Of a stretch of 54,776 nt of DNA, positions 1 through 9,514 are shown one piece after another. The translations under genes and the position numbers were made by a program. Position 1 is the first letter of the stretch. Each line of letters begins with the position of its first letter. The notes beneath the pieces are model-generated. The model saw only the letters and a program-made list of their open reading frames with translations. It was not told the origin of the DNA and did not search any database. Source of the DNA: Nitrosomonadaceae bacterium (GTDB taxonomy: Bacteria > Pseudomonadota > Gammaproteobacteria > Burkholderiales > Nitrosomonadaceae); contig CAKKRO010000170.1 in the NCBI GenBank assembly GCA_919902625.1, positions 1 to 54,776 on the forward strand, read 5' to 3'.

Positions 1-110
1 GGAAGCTCTGATTAAGTCCTTCGACAGGCTCAGGACGAACGGTAATATATTGATTGCGTTCGTGGTGAGCTTGTCGAACCATGAATGTAATCAACTTAAT
101 TAGAGCTTCC
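1..110. repeat. REP-like intergenic palindromic repeat, copy A
   Basis: The two ends form an inverted repeat: GGAAGCTCTGATTAAG at 1-16 pairs with CTTAATTAGAGCTTCC at 95-110, with one mismatch. Inside lie two halves of the widespread CTTCGACAGGCTCAGGACGA / GTGAGCTTGTCGAACC type, also in inverted orientation. A related, inverted and shorter copy lies at 49597-49668. The element starts one base after the mutL stop codon, so on the minus strand it could fold into a long hairpin at the mutL 3' end. Its role as a terminator is inferred. Confidence 0.75.
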
Positions 111-111
111 T

Positions 112-1905
112 TTACTTTCCCCGCATAAACAGCTTATCCAGATCAGCCAGACTGATCTCAAACCAGGTGGGTCTGCCGTGATTGCATTGGTCTGCGCGTT
201 CGGTGACTTCCATTTCGCGCAGCAGCGCATTCATTTCTTCGATGGTCAGCTTGCGGTTGGCGCGGATTGCGCCGTGGCAGGCCATGGTGGCCAGTATTTC
301 ATTGCGTTTGGCGGTTAAAATCTGGCTGGCGCCGTATTCGCGGATTTCCCGCAGGATATCGCAGGCCAGTTGCGCGATGTCGGCGTGCTGCAGCGTGGCT
401 GGAACTGCGCGCACGGCCAGCGTGGTGGGTGAAAGTACCGCAATTTCAAATCCCAGTTGATCCAGCGTTGTTTGATTCTCTTCCACCACGGCCACTTCCA
501 GGCTGTCGGCATGAAAAGTGACCGGAATCAGCAGCGGCTGCAGCGGCATGGCCTGAAGATCCAGCGCTTGCTTGAGCTTCTCGTACATCATCCGTTCATG
601 CGCCGCATGCATGTCGACAACCACCAGTCCCCGTGTGTTCTGCGCCAGAATATAGATGCCATGCAGTTGCCCCAAGGCAAAACCCAGCGGATGGATGTCC
701 TTTGCTTCTTCCGCCACATTGGGTTGATCAGATTCTTCCACTTGCGCGACAGATATCATGTTGATTGGCGCTGTGAGGCGTGACGGGATTTCCGTACCAA
801 ACAGCGTGCGGTAGAAACTTGCCGGTTGCGCCACGGCATGGGGTTGTGCATGGCCAGTTCCGGGATAGGCAGGCAATGGCCGGGGCATTTGTTCAACTGC
901 GTCTGCTTTCATTTCCCTATTGGGTGAAGCCAGCACTTTGTTGATGGCATGAAAAATAAATTGATGCAACGCGCGTGATTCACGGAAACGGACTTCTGTC
1001 TTGGTCGGATGTACATTCACATCCACACTTTCCGGATTGATTTCAAGAAACAAGACAAAAGCCGGGTGCCTGTCCAGGTGCAACACATCCCGGTAGGCTT
1101 CGCGTAGGGCGTGCGCAACCAGTTTGTCGCTGACATAACGATTATTGACAAAAAAGTATTGCGTATCCCGTGATGAACGCGCATAGGCCGGCAGCGCCAC
1201 CATGCCATGCAGATGGATATCCGCTGATTGTTCATCAACCCGCGCGGCGGTTTGACTGAATTCCTCACCCAATACTGACAGGATTCTCTGCGATGAATTC
1301 CCTGCGCGTAATTGACGGCGCACTTTCCCGTTATGCTGCAAAACAAATTCAATACCGGATTGAGCCAATGCAATCCGTTTGAAGATTTCATCGCAATGAG
1401 CAAACTCGGTGGCTTCCGTCTTTAAGAATTTACGCCTGGCGGGGATATTAAAATATAAATCGTTGACATCCAGAGTGGTTCCCATCGTCAGTGAAGAAGG
1501 TTCTGGTTGTGAGATAGACTTGCCCTCGACCTGTATCTGCCAGGCATGATCTTGCTCAACCCGGCGGCTGATTAACGTGAGCCTTGACACCGCCGCGATA
1601 CTGGCCAGCGCTTCACCCCGGAAACCCAAGCTGGTGATTCTGTGCAAATCTTCCAGTGTGCTGATTTTGCTGGTGCTATGACGGGTCAAGGCTAACAACA
1701 ATTCATCTTTGGCGATGCCCGTTCCATCATCTGTCACGCGAATCTGCTTGACGCCCCCTTGCTGGAGTTGCACGGCAATCTTCTTGGCACCCGCATCCAC
1801 GCTATTTTCCAATATCTCCTTGAGCGCCGAGGCAGGCCGTTCCACGACTTCACCAGCGGCTATCTGATTGATCAATAACTCAGGAAGGGGTTTAATCGTA
1901 GCCAT
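112..1905 (-). CDS. mutL: DNA mismatch repair protein MutL, endonuclease type
   Basis: MutL couples mismatch recognition by MutS to strand removal in methyl-independent or methyl-directed repair. The N-terminal GHKL ATPase is intact: ENSVDAGA near residue 33, DDGTGI near 59, and LGFRGEALAS near 93. The C-terminal dimerisation domain carries DMHAAHERMMYE at residues 431-442. This is the DQHA(X)2E(X)4E nuclease motif with Q replaced by M. ACHGAIR and CNHGRP follow, the other metal-binding elements of endonuclease-type MutL. At 597 residues it has normal length. It is transcribed divergently from rpiA and ends at a palindromic repeat. No mutS is in the window. The family call is certain. Nicking activity is inferred from the motif. 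Confidence 0.97.
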   Translation of the reverse strand: MATIKPLPELLINQIAAGEVVERPASALKEILENSVDAGAKKIAVQLQQGGVKQIRVTDDGTGIAKDELLLALTRHSTSKISTLEDLHRITSLGFRGEALASIAAVSRLTLISRRVEQDHAWQIQVEGKSISQPEPSSLTMGTTLDVNDLYFNIPARRKFLKTEATEFAHCDEIFKRIALAQSGIEFVLQHNGKVRRQLRAGNSSQRILSVLGEEFSQTAARVDEQSADIHLHGMVALPAYARSSRDTQYFFVNNRYVSDKLVAHALREAYRDVLHLDRHPAFVLFLEINPESVDVNVHPTKTEVRFRESRALHQFIFHAINKVLASPNREMKADAVEQMPRPLPAYPGTGHAQPHAVAQPASFYRTLFGTEIPSRLTAPINMISVAQVEESDQPNVAEEAKDIHPLGFALGQLHGIYILAQNTRGLVVVDMHAAHERMMYEKLKQALDLQAMPLQPLLIPVTFHADSLEVAVVEENQTTLDQLGFEIAVLSPTTLAVRAVPATLQHADIAQLACDILREIREYGASQILTAKRNEILATMACHGAIRANRKLTIEEMNALLREMEVTERADQCNHGRPTWFEISLADLDKLFMRGK

Positions 1906-2068
1906 AAATGAAGATGAAAAATGGAGATTTAGAAATTGCCATTATAATGCAGAAGCTTATGCTTCGGCTGTATCCTGGCCATGCACACTGAAACAGGATT
2001 GTTCTGCTTATCTCATAAGGACATGCAAAAATTGGCATTCCAAATTTTATATTCGAAGCATAGAAGCA

Positions 2069-2097
2069 TTGTTTAAATTAACAGATAACGCTATCCT
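2069..2097 (+). promoter_or_regulatory. candidate sigma-70 promoter of rpiA
   Basis: TTGTTT (2069-2074) and TATCCT (2092-2097) are separated by 17 bases, 39 bases ahead of the rpiA start. The -10 element departs from consensus, so this is only a candidate. Confidence 0.3.
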
Positions 2098-2135
2098 GAT
2101 AAGCGATATTAATTTTTTGTCAACATAAGGGCATA

Positions 2136-2795
2136 ATGACACAAGACGAACAAAAACGCGCAGCCGCAGAGGCTGCAATCCAACATATTCCAGTGGATTG
2201 TATTGTTGGAGTAGGCACAGGCTCTACGGCTAATTACTTTATTGATGCATTAGCCAAAATCAAACATAAAATTGAAGGCGCTGTCGCTAGCTCGGATGCG
2301 ACGGCACAACGCCTCAAGAGTCACGGTATAGAAGTCTTCGATCTCAATAATGTCGTTGATCTACCCGTATATATCGATGGTGCAGATGAAATTACCGAAC
2401 ATTTGCATATGATCAAAGGAGGGGGCGGTGCTTTAACCCGGGAAAAAATCGTTGCCGCTGTCGCGCGGAAATTTATCTGCATCACGGATCAGAGCAAACT
2501 GGTGAATATTCTCGGCAACTTCCCGCTCCCCATTGAAGTCATACCCATGGCACGCAGCTATATTGCACGTGAAATCGTGCAATTGGGAGGACAACCGGCC
2601 TTGCGTCAGGGGTTTATCACTGATAATGGCAACGTAATTCTTGACGTGCATGGCTTGCAAATCATGAATCCGGTTGAACTGGAAGGGATACTGAATCAAA
2701 TCACAGGCGTGGTAACCAATGGTCTTTTTGCCCGGCGCTCAGCCGATCTATTATTATTGGGAACAGACCAGGGTGTACGAACAGTTACCCTATGA
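2136..2795 (+). CDS. rpiA: ribose-5-phosphate isomerase A
   Basis: RpiA interconverts ribose 5-phosphate and ribulose 5-phosphate in the pentose phosphate and Calvin pathways, in the cytoplasm. The 219-residue protein aligns with E. coli RpiA without shifts: the phosphate-binding GVGTGST is at 25-31, SSDAT begins at 52, and the catalytic Asp81 and Asp84 lie in YIDGADEI. Lys94 and Glu103 lie in KGGGGALTREK. The ATG follows AAGGG at a short spacing. It is followed after 80 bases by phoU on the same strand. Co-transcription is possible, but no functional link is evident. In an autotroph the enzyme would feed ribulose-1,5-bisphosphate regeneration, which is an inference here. Confidence 0.97.
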   Translation: MTQDEQKRAAAEAAIQHIPVDCIVGVGTGSTANYFIDALAKIKHKIEGAVASSDATAQRLKSHGIEVFDLNNVVDLPVYIDGADEITEHLHMIKGGGGALTREKIVAAVARKFICITDQSKLVNILGNFPLPIEVIPMARSYIAREIVQLGGQPALRQGFITDNGNVILDVHGLQIMNPVELEGILNQITGVVTNGLFARRSADLLLLGTDQGVRTVTL

Positions 2796-2875
2796 TTTTT
2801 GACACTGATCCTTAATAGCCACAACAAACACCCACAGCATAATACTCACACTTCCATACTAATCAAAGGCATACC

Positions 2876-3583
2876 ATGGTAAACAAAGAACATATTTCCA
2901 AGCAATTTGATGCTGATCTTGAAGAAGTGCGCACACGGGTATTGCAGATGGGTGGCTTTGTTGAAGAACAGATTGAATATGCGATTGAAGCACTGACTAC
3001 CGGCAATGAAGAATTGATTGATCAGGTCATCACTCGCGACCATCGCGTCAACGCCATGGAAGTATCCATTGATGAAATCTGCAATCAGATTATTGCACGC
3101 AGGCAGCCGACTGCCAGTGATCTACGCATGATCATGATGGTGATTAAAACCATTACTGATCTGGAGCGCATTGGCGACGAAGCGGCGAAAATCGCGCGGA
3201 TGGCGAAGTTGATTTATTCGACAGATCGTATGCACATTCCACGCTTTAATGAGATCAAGCATGTCGCCAGTATCGCTATGGATATGTTGCATAAGGCGCT
3301 TGATTCCTTTGCCCGGTTAGACTTGAATGCGGCCGCACAAATTGTGCGGCAGGACGAATTCGTGGATGAAGAATTCCGCTCTATTTTGCGTCAATTGATT
3401 ACGTTCATGATGGAAGATCCAAGAAAAATCTCCACTTGCCTGGAAATCGTGTTTGTCGCCAAAGCCATCGAACGCATTGGAGATCACGCAAAAAACATGT
3501 CTGAATACGTGGTTTATATGGTAAAGGGCAAGGATGTACGCCATGTTACAGCGGATCAAATTGAGCAGGAAATCAGGGAGTGA
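2876..3583 (+). CDS. phoU: phosphate transport system regulator PhoU
   Basis: PhoU mediates negative control of the Pho regulon by contacting the Pst transporter and the PhoR kinase, and limits phosphate uptake. The 235-residue protein is all helical with the two-fold repeated three-helix bundle of the family. The metal-binding E/DxxxD-type stretches are visible in VIKTITDLERIGDEAAKIA (first half) and AKAIERIGDHAKNMSEYV (second half). No pstSCAB or phoBR genes are nearby, so it is separated from its usual operon. It converges with the pilus operon, whose last gene ends 52 bases away. No clear hairpin terminator is seen in that gap. Confidence 0.96.
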   Translation: MVNKEHISKQFDADLEEVRTRVLQMGGFVEEQIEYAIEALTTGNEELIDQVITRDHRVNAMEVSIDEICNQIIARRQPTASDLRMIMMVIKTITDLERIGDEAAKIARMAKLIYSTDRMHIPRFNEIKHVASIAMDMLHKALDSFARLDLNAAAQIVRQDEFVDEEFRSILRQLITFMMEDPRKISTCLEIVFVAKAIERIGDHAKNMSEYVVYMVKGKDVRHVTADQIEQEIRE

Positions 3584-3635
3584 GTTTTTCCGTCAGGTTA
3601 TTTTCAGGCTTGGCTTATCAGGAAATGTTTTCAAA

Positions 3636-4196
3636 TCATGAGCAAGTAGTAATCTTGGCAATACGTGATCTGCCGCTGCTGCTCAATATGATTTCGCGCC
3701 CATTACCGGCTACTGCTGGTGCTGCAGGGCACAATGTCATCGTGCCGGACTGAAACCCACCACTGGTAAGCTTCGTCATTCCTAGTGCATCATAAGAAAT
3801 ATAGCTACTGACATGGGTATTGCCGGAAAAACTGAAACCCGTTGATAAAGCAGGCATTGCGGTAATGATTTGTTCACCTCCATTGATGCTGCCACTATTG
3901 TCCAGATCGGCAAATACGATCCAACCCTGATTCCAATTGCCCGAACCGGCACAAGTTGAGCCATCCGGGCTTTTGCAAATAACCACCCGGGTATTACGTT
4001 TGATGGCTTCCGATCTGGCTAGCGCCAAGTGTGAAAACATGGTATTGGCATAGCTATTCAAGCGGGTATTCGCAGTAAACTGACTGAAAGACGGCACGCC
4101 CACTGCCAATAAAACAGTGAGCACCGACATGGCCACCAGCAATTCGATCAAAGTAACGCCACGGCAACCTGGAAGTTTTTTATGGGTATTATGCAT
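3636..4196 (-). CDS. fimT: minor pseudopilin FimT/GspH family
   Basis: This is a minor type IV pilin, processed by the PilD peptidase and placed at the pilus tip or in the assembly-priming complex. The prepilin site is CRG/VTLIELLVAM with a 13-residue leader and Glu at mature position 5. A hydrophobic helix follows, then a GspH/FimT beta domain. C-terminal residues include cysteines at ...VICKS..., STCAG, TLCPAA and the last-but-one position, which could form disulfides. The length of 186 residues fits FimT. It is the last gene of the pilus operon, 24 bases after pilY1. FimT homologues have been linked to DNA binding during natural transformation. Whether this one binds DNA cannot be judged here. 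Confidence 0.85.
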   Translation of the reverse strand: MHNTHKKLPGCRGVTLIELLVAMSVLTVLLAVGVPSFSQFTANTRLNSYANTMFSHLALARSEAIKRNTRVVICKSPDGSTCAGSGNWNQGWIVFADLDNSGSINGGEQIITAMPALSTGFSFSGNTHVSSYISYDALGMTKLTSGGFQSGTMTLCPAAPAVAGNGREIILSSSGRSRIAKITTCS

Positions 4197-4220
4197 AATC
4201 CCTGATCAAGCCATTCCGTA

Positions 4221-7200
4221 TCAATGCTGAAGATACCAATAAGTCCGTGTTTTATATCTGGCCGGGGTTACGATTGGATCAGGCGACACCCCTTCTAAAG
4301 GAGAATCACCGCTGGCTCCGATTATAAATGGCGCTGTGATATTTTCACCCGTAACCGGATGCTCCACCGTCACCATTCCGGCCACTGGCGACGGTGGCAG
4401 TCCACCGCCTGTTATCGGCACAAATCTTGCTGTACCGACAGGCCGTCCATCCATAAATCCGAGGTTATAAACACGCGCCAATCCCAGATTGGAACCGCAA
4501 CTGTTTGGATCCGTTGGAATCGGCGTATGCGTACTGAAGGTAACCACCCCCATGACGGCAATTGCCGCTGTCACTACCTGCTCTTTATCATGATTGCCTG
4601 TGCCGAAAGGCATATACCAGCCTTTCTTAGCATTTAATTGCGCTTCTGTCGGCAAAATCGTGCTATCTGGATCTATCGCCAACAATGAAGTAATGCATGC
4701 CAGCGCCAGCGATTGGCAGTTACCCATTTCTGATGACCACCAGGTGGCATTCGAGGGTTTATCTTTAAGCATGAAAAATGCATTATCCACGCTGGTGGTG
4801 GCCGTATGGCTCAGGAGGGGATGTTCGCGATCACCCGAGCCGATTAAAATGATATTGTAACCGGGCATTACAACCACTTCAGGCGCAAACAGAAACTTGC
4901 GGTTGGCGACACCGCCCGGGCAATCGGTTGTAGCGCATCCCAGCGAAGCAATTTTCGTGATTGTCCAACTTGCAGGCAGGGCAGACCCAATCGTAATACG
5001 ATAAATATTGCCGCCAGTATCGGCTGCATAGGCGTAATCAGCCAATCCGGTAATCGTGTTGGGCACCACCGTCACATCGCCCGCCACACTCCGGTCGGTT
5101 GAAAATGTTTTCAGTAATGCGCCGCTATTGGCATCCAGCACAAAAATCTTGTTTCCTTTGGGGGCGGTACAGGTATTCAAATCACTCCCGCCTTGCCCAT
5201 CCTCACAGGTATCGTAACCACCTCCAAGGATAAGCATGGGCAGCGGTGTTGATCCTGAAACATAGCCGGATGACTTTAAACTGATAGCTGCAGACCAGGT
5301 CTGTCCAATACCACTGAAATCGGCTGAAGTACATCCTGTGTCATCAGCTGAATGAGGGCAACCCTGACGCCATTTTAAGCTTGGGCTGGTGGGAGTACTG
5401 GCATCAAAAGCATAAACCATTCGCCCGCCGCGCCGTTGCGTCGCATAAACCCAAACCGTGCTGCCATCTTTATAGGCTGTTATACGTCCATCAAAGAAAT
5501 AAGGTTTTGCTGTCGCATCACCCACACTGGGTAATGTAAGGGCCGGGCTGTTGTCATAAATGCGTTTAATCCGGTCATAGTGCTCTGGCGCCACAAATGA
5601 CCACAATTCACTGCCCGGCGCATAAGTGCCAATGCTGGTTGACTGATTGCCATTAATGGCGTGCAGCATGCCGCCACCGGCACCATAAAATACAACCACT
5701 CCCGTGTTTCCGCCATAATCAACAGCGACGGGCCGGGAATGCACAATATCTCCATGCGCCGATGGCCGCATCTCGGCAGTATTTCCATTAATATTCTCGT
5801 CTTTTACATCCATCCCTCGCACCCAATTAATTAGATTGGTGCGTTCGGTACTATTGGCCGCATTCAGTAATACCTGCGTAATTGAAGTATTGGCATCATC
5901 AAAATTGGTAAATCCACTACAACTGGCCGGATCACAGGTTTTAACGGCGCGTAATGCAGGATCAATGGCTCTCAGCATAAAGCCTGCCGCACCTTTTTCT
6001 ACAATATCGCCATCCGGCGTATTGGATTGTTCTGAATCAGCAATTGCCACACATAAGCCTTGAGGTGAGAAAGACCAGTAAGTGTCCATATTCGCTGTAC
6101 TGGGCGTCCAGAAACTGCGAGCGCACTGTGTAAGAAATCCAGTGTTTTTATTGATTGCCAGAACATCATCAGCATCCACCAGATTTAATTCCAGTTTGTT
6201 GTTCGTCAGACTCGCTTTAAATTGATATTGCTTAAGATTACCCGTCCACCGGGGACTCGCATTGACATCCGGGCGAAACATGCCCACAAATACCTGATTA
6301 AGATAAGTGCCTTGCGTATTAACGCTCACCGGGAGGCTTGTGGAAGCGAATACGCTGTTCACCGCCTGTATTTCAGAAAAAATATGATTCAGTGCTTCCG
6401 AAATCTGTGATCCATTGTTGACTGAAGAATTAACTGAAAAATATTTGCCCTTACCCTGCGTCGCCATACTTTTTAACAATGCAGTAAACCCAGGCCCCTG
6501 CCCCGTAGTAATCGGGTCGACATCGACCGTGTAAGTGGTTATCTTGGGATAACTGGAAGCCGCCATAAAACGCGCCCATTCATCCCCGGCTCCCGATTGC
6601 GAACCGCTGGGGGATAGTGCAATTTCCGATACTTTCCCTCCTGCAGCAGCCAGCTTTGTATTCGCTAAAGCCGTATCAGAGCTGTTATCCTGTACAGGGC
6701 CATTACTGATATAAATAATAAAATTCTTCTGGCAACCCGAATTCACCGGACTTTCATAAGCGGTATCGCTCGCTGACGACAATGCGTTGCCACTTAACGC
6801 ATAAACCGCATTGGATGCTGAAGTCCCTGATGTATTACCGGCATAATCCCGTTCGGCTTTATTGTGTCCTGCATAAGCACTCTGACCGGCAAAATAGTAA
6901 TATGCTTCCGCCATCGTCAGGCCCAGCTTGCCGTTATTTGATTTATCTCCCAGCACATTCAAACTGTTCACCAGATTCTGATAAGCCGGTTTGCTGGTGG
7001 CATCCATCAAACGGAGTGCGGCACGCACATAGCCGCCATCCGGATTCCCATTCCCTGACCCGGTTTCGCTGAACATCATTAAACCCACTCTAAACTTGTT
7101 GACGGTCAAGCTATTGATTACCGAAGATAAAGCCGCTATCTCATTAACAAATGCATTATTCCAGTTTGCAGTATTATCCAATATAATTAATACATTAGGA

Positions 7201-7322
7201 ACATCCGTAGAATCGGGAGGAGTAGCCCCGGTAAACAGATCAATATCTTCTGCTGTTGAAGTTGTACTCATAGCCGCTAGAATTATGGCGGCTAACAGAT
7301 ATTTCCTTAACGATATCAACAT
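4221..7322 (-). CDS. pilY1: type IV pilus tip adhesin/biogenesis protein PilY1
   Basis: PilY1 caps the type IV pilus with the minor pilins and supports extension, adhesion and surface sensing. The 1033-residue protein starts with a signal peptide (MLISLRKYLLAAIILAAMST, cleavage likely near residue 24). A von Willebrand A-like region follows at about residues 40-330. The C-terminal half (about 520-1000) is the PilY1 beta-propeller, with blades such as VVFYGAGGGMLHAING and YAYAADTGGNIYRI. The latter is a DxGxN turn near the position where PilY1 proteins bind calcium. The metal-site motif of the A domain is degenerate: LDNTANWN at 48-55 replaces the usual DxSxS. The ATG follows AGGAGG at good spacing. 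It sits between pilX and fimT, and pilX is its usual partner. Confidence 0.93.
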   Translation of the reverse strand: MLISLRKYLLAAIILAAMSTTSTAEDIDLFTGATPPDSTDVPNVLIILDNTANWNNAFVNEIAALSSVINSLTVNKFRVGLMMFSETGSGNGNPDGGYVRAALRLMDATSKPAYQNLVNSLNVLGDKSNNGKLGLTMAEAYYYFAGQSAYAGHNKAERDYAGNTSGTSASNAVYALSGNALSSASDTAYESPVNSGCQKNFIIYISNGPVQDNSSDTALANTKLAAAGGKVSEIALSPSGSQSGAGDEWARFMAASSYPKITTYTVDVDPITTGQGPGFTALLKSMATQGKGKYFSVNSSVNNGSQISEALNHIFSEIQAVNSVFASTSLPVSVNTQGTYLNQVFVGMFRPDVNASPRWTGNLKQYQFKASLTNNKLELNLVDADDVLAINKNTGFLTQCARSFWTPSTANMDTYWSFSPQGLCVAIADSEQSNTPDGDIVEKGAAGFMLRAIDPALRAVKTCDPASCSGFTNFDDANTSITQVLLNAANSTERTNLINWVRGMDVKDENINGNTAEMRPSAHGDIVHSRPVAVDYGGNTGVVVFYGAGGGMLHAINGNQSTSIGTYAPGSELWSFVAPEHYDRIKRIYDNSPALTLPSVGDATAKPYFFDGRITAYKDGSTVWVYATQRRGGRMVYAFDASTPTSPSLKWRQGCPHSADDTGCTSADFSGIGQTWSAAISLKSSGYVSGSTPLPMLILGGGYDTCEDGQGGSDLNTCTAPKGNKIFVLDANSGALLKTFSTDRSVAGDVTVVPNTITGLADYAYAADTGGNIYRITIGSALPASWTITKIASLGCATTDCPGGVANRKFLFAPEVVVMPGYNIILIGSGDREHPLLSHTATTSVDNAFFMLKDKPSNATWWSSEMGNCQSLALACITSLLAIDPDSTILPTEAQLNAKKGWYMPFGTGNHDKEQVVTAAIAVMGVVTFSTHTPIPTDPNSCGSNLGLARVYNLGFMDGRPVGTARFVPITGGGLPPSPVAGMVTVEHPVTGENITAPFIIGASGDSPLEGVSPDPIVTPARYKTRTYWYLQH

Positions 7323-7350
7323 TTATCCTCCTGTCCTGGAATCTTGACGT

Positions 7351-7851
7351 TTAGCATGTGGATAATAGATACTCACTCAGCGTCAACTGCTTGCTGATCC
7401 CTTGCTTGGCCATTACCGATGCCCCTGTTGCCTGACTCTGAGCTGTCGCCTCAATTTCCCATAACGTCAGATAATCTGACGAATTGGCTACGGTGGAATT
7501 CACGCCGCTACTAGCCAGAGGATCAACCGGCGCTAACGTAGCCTTCAAACATAAAGGCGCCTTAATTGTCACCACATAGTCCGTTGTATTATCTTGATCA
7601 ATATCGATATTTACAGTTGCGGGATAGTTTGCCGGATCAATCGCTGCAAAGTTGATATTGATAGTCTGCTCAATAGCCATATTGGCCGCCGCGATGGCTT
7701 CATTTCGAAATTGCATGTTGCCAACCACTTTCAGATTCCCGCCACTGAGCGAAAAAGCGGATATCATCAGCAAAGTGACAGCCACCAGTATAATGAGCCC
7801 AACCACTAAAGTAGCGCCCCTTTGCTTTGAAAGCATACTTTCATTTCTCAT
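7351..7851 (-). CDS. pilX: minor pilin PilX
   Basis: PilX is a minor type IV pilin that joins PilY1 to the PilVWE tip complex. The N-terminus has a short leader ending in QRG, followed by a hydrophobic helix ATLVVGLIILVAVTLLMISA. Glu at mature position 5 is absent, as is normal for PilX proteins. The 166-residue protein ends with Cys as its last residue, with another Cys at APLCLKA, so a terminal disulfide is possible. Its ATG overlaps the pilW stop (ATGA), indicating translational coupling. The pilY1 start lies 28 bases downstream. Confidence 0.9.
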   Translation of the reverse strand: MRNESMLSKQRGATLVVGLIILVAVTLLMISAFSLSGGNLKVVGNMQFRNEAIAAANMAIEQTININFAAIDPANYPATVNIDIDQDNTTDYVVTIKAPLCLKATLAPVDPLASSGVNSTVANSSDYLTLWEIEATAQSQATGASVMAKQGISKQLTLSEYLLSTC

Positions 7852-8924
7852 GGCCTTTCCCTCCTGCCTGCGGGATTCACCAAATGAACATAACTGGTAT
7901 AAGCATGCCGCATGAAACCATCATTAAAAGGCCCTAATGCCGTTGCCCCAAGCTGATAGGTTTTATTCTCAACGTAACCTGAAGAAGGTTCCAGGTTACG
8001 GGCCAGCACATGCATTCGCACCGCCACGACATTCGCCCAATCTAATGCGGCACAAGATGAACAATCATCAAAAATATCGGCGGTACCATCTTCATCAGTA
8101 TCTTGCCCATATTCAAATTTGATACTTTGAATGCCCTCTATGACCGGTTGTGCTGATTGCATGACGACACTCCCGCCACTCAAATCCAGATCAGCACGCA
8201 TGAGGGTTGGAATACCGTCATTTGAAGCTGCAGAATAATTCCGCACATAAAAAATAGATGTTATTAATTTCCGGCGATCGGCGGGTGTCATACAGTCTTT
8301 TTTATATACTACTGTAGCTCCAGATATATCCAGTACAGGCGCAGATTCCGCACTCACCACATAATTGCCATGACCCGTATCTCCACAAGTCTGGGTTTGT
8401 AAATACAGTTTACCTGCACTATAGTTTTCACAATTTGCCGCGCCAGCGGCACAGGTTGCGGCATACCGGACTATCAATACATCAGAATTTGGCTGTCGAT
8501 TGGTCACAATACCGGAACACTCGGTGGGCAAAGAAGCGCCTGCTGCATAGCCTTGGACTGGAATAGGGTATAAATTGGCAATATAAGCGGCATCCCAACT
8601 GGAAAATCCGATGCAAGGATTAGGTATTGCGGTGGGGGGAGTGATTGATGGCAAAGGAGGCATATAAATATCCCAGAAACCTGCGCGCCATAGCTCTTGC
8701 TGCAAGAGCTGCAAGGTGAACCGTCCATTTTCAATCTGCCGGTTCATTTTCGCCAGCTCGGCATTGCTCCTGGATAAATCCAGATATAGCGCAAGCACAC
8801 CGGTCATGATCAACAACCCTAGCGTAATTGAGACCATTAATTCAATCAGAGAAAAACCACCTTGCTGTTTACGTATCCGGCAACCCGGTCTGACAACAGT
8901 CAGCTTTGCGCTATGCCCGCTCAT
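7848..8924 (-). CDS. pilW: minor pilin PilW
   Basis: PilW is a minor pilin of the tip-priming complex needed for type IV pilus assembly. The prepilin peptidase site is QGG/FSLIELMVSI with Glu at mature position 5. A typical N-terminal helix follows, then a large globular domain (358 residues in all) rich in cysteines. YGQDTDEDGTADIFDDC near residue 275 resembles a calcium-binding acidic loop. Both ends overlap neighbours by four bases (ATGA with pilV upstream and pilX downstream), so the tip proteins are probably made by coupled translation. Confidence 0.92.
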   Translation of the reverse strand: MSGHSAKLTVVRPGCRIRKQQGGFSLIELMVSITLGLLIMTGVLALYLDLSRSNAELAKMNRQIENGRFTLQLLQQELWRAGFWDIYMPPLPSITPPTAIPNPCIGFSSWDAAYIANLYPIPVQGYAAGASLPTECSGIVTNRQPNSDVLIVRYAATCAAGAANCENYSAGKLYLQTQTCGDTGHGNYVVSAESAPVLDISGATVVYKKDCMTPADRRKLITSIFYVRNYSAASNDGIPTLMRADLDLSGGSVVMQSAQPVIEGIQSIKFEYGQDTDEDGTADIFDDCSSCAALDWANVVAVRMHVLARNLEPSSGYVENKTYQLGATALGPFNDGFMRHAYTSYVHLVNPAGRRERP

Positions 8925-9514
8925 GGTGATGCCAGGTTAGCGACACTTATAATCGTACTCATGGTACGCCGGCACAAATCATCAACACATTTTGTTCCTG
9001 CATCATCATAAAGCCCGGCGCCACAATTTGAAGCCGGGGCTGAAATCGGAGTCAGGCTCTGCCAAACCACTGTAATCATGAATTGATCACCTGTTCCAAG
9101 ATCCTCAACACAACCGCGGGCCCCTATCATTGCACCTACATTTCCTGAGGATGATTGTTCGCTGACACCCTTTAGCGCATTGCTCCATTGGCAGGCATCA
9201 AGGCTCTGTCCATTACCCGCACATGAAGCCGGCTGGCCATCTCCCGTTCCCAAAGGATCTGATGCGGTAACGTATGCTGCCGCATTCTTACGGTTGGCAG
9301 ACAACCTGCCGGCCATATCGTCAAGCAGGATCAATGCATGTGTACGTTGATAGGATTCGATTTCGGATGCTTGCAGGCGCATTTGCAAACCGGCCAATCC
9401 CAATAATCCGATGGCCAGAATAACCATGGTAACAAGAACCTCAATCAGCGACACACCACGCATTAAAGGCATAGCATTTGGATAGGATAAAAGATCTGTT
9501 GCTTCGTTTACCAT
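8921..9514 (-). CDS. pilV: minor pilin PilV
   Basis: PilV is a minor type IV pilin. The prepilin site is MRG/VSLIEVLVTM with Glu at mature position 5, followed by the standard hydrophobic helix ILAIGLLGLAGLQ. The 197-residue protein has about six cysteines in its C-terminal domain. Its ATG lies inside the pilE stop region (7-base overlap), and its stop overlaps the pilW start. In this operon type it is placed with PilW, PilX and PilY1 at the pilus tip. Confidence 0.92.
   Translation of the reverse strand: MVNEATDLLSYPNAMPLMRGVSLIEVLVTMVILAIGLLGLAGLQMRLQASEIESYQRTHALILLDDMAGRLSANRKNAAAYVTASDPLGTGDGQPASCAGNGQSLDACQWSNALKGVSEQSSSGNVGAMIGARGCVEDLGTGDQFMITVVWQSLTPISAPASNCGAGLYDDAGTKCVDDLCRRTMSTIISVANLASP

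Noticed and set aside
1868..2128. Plus-strand open frame over the mutL start and the rpiA upstream region
   Set aside because: Overlaps the conserved mutL N-terminus and the likely rpiA promoter; no family resemblance.
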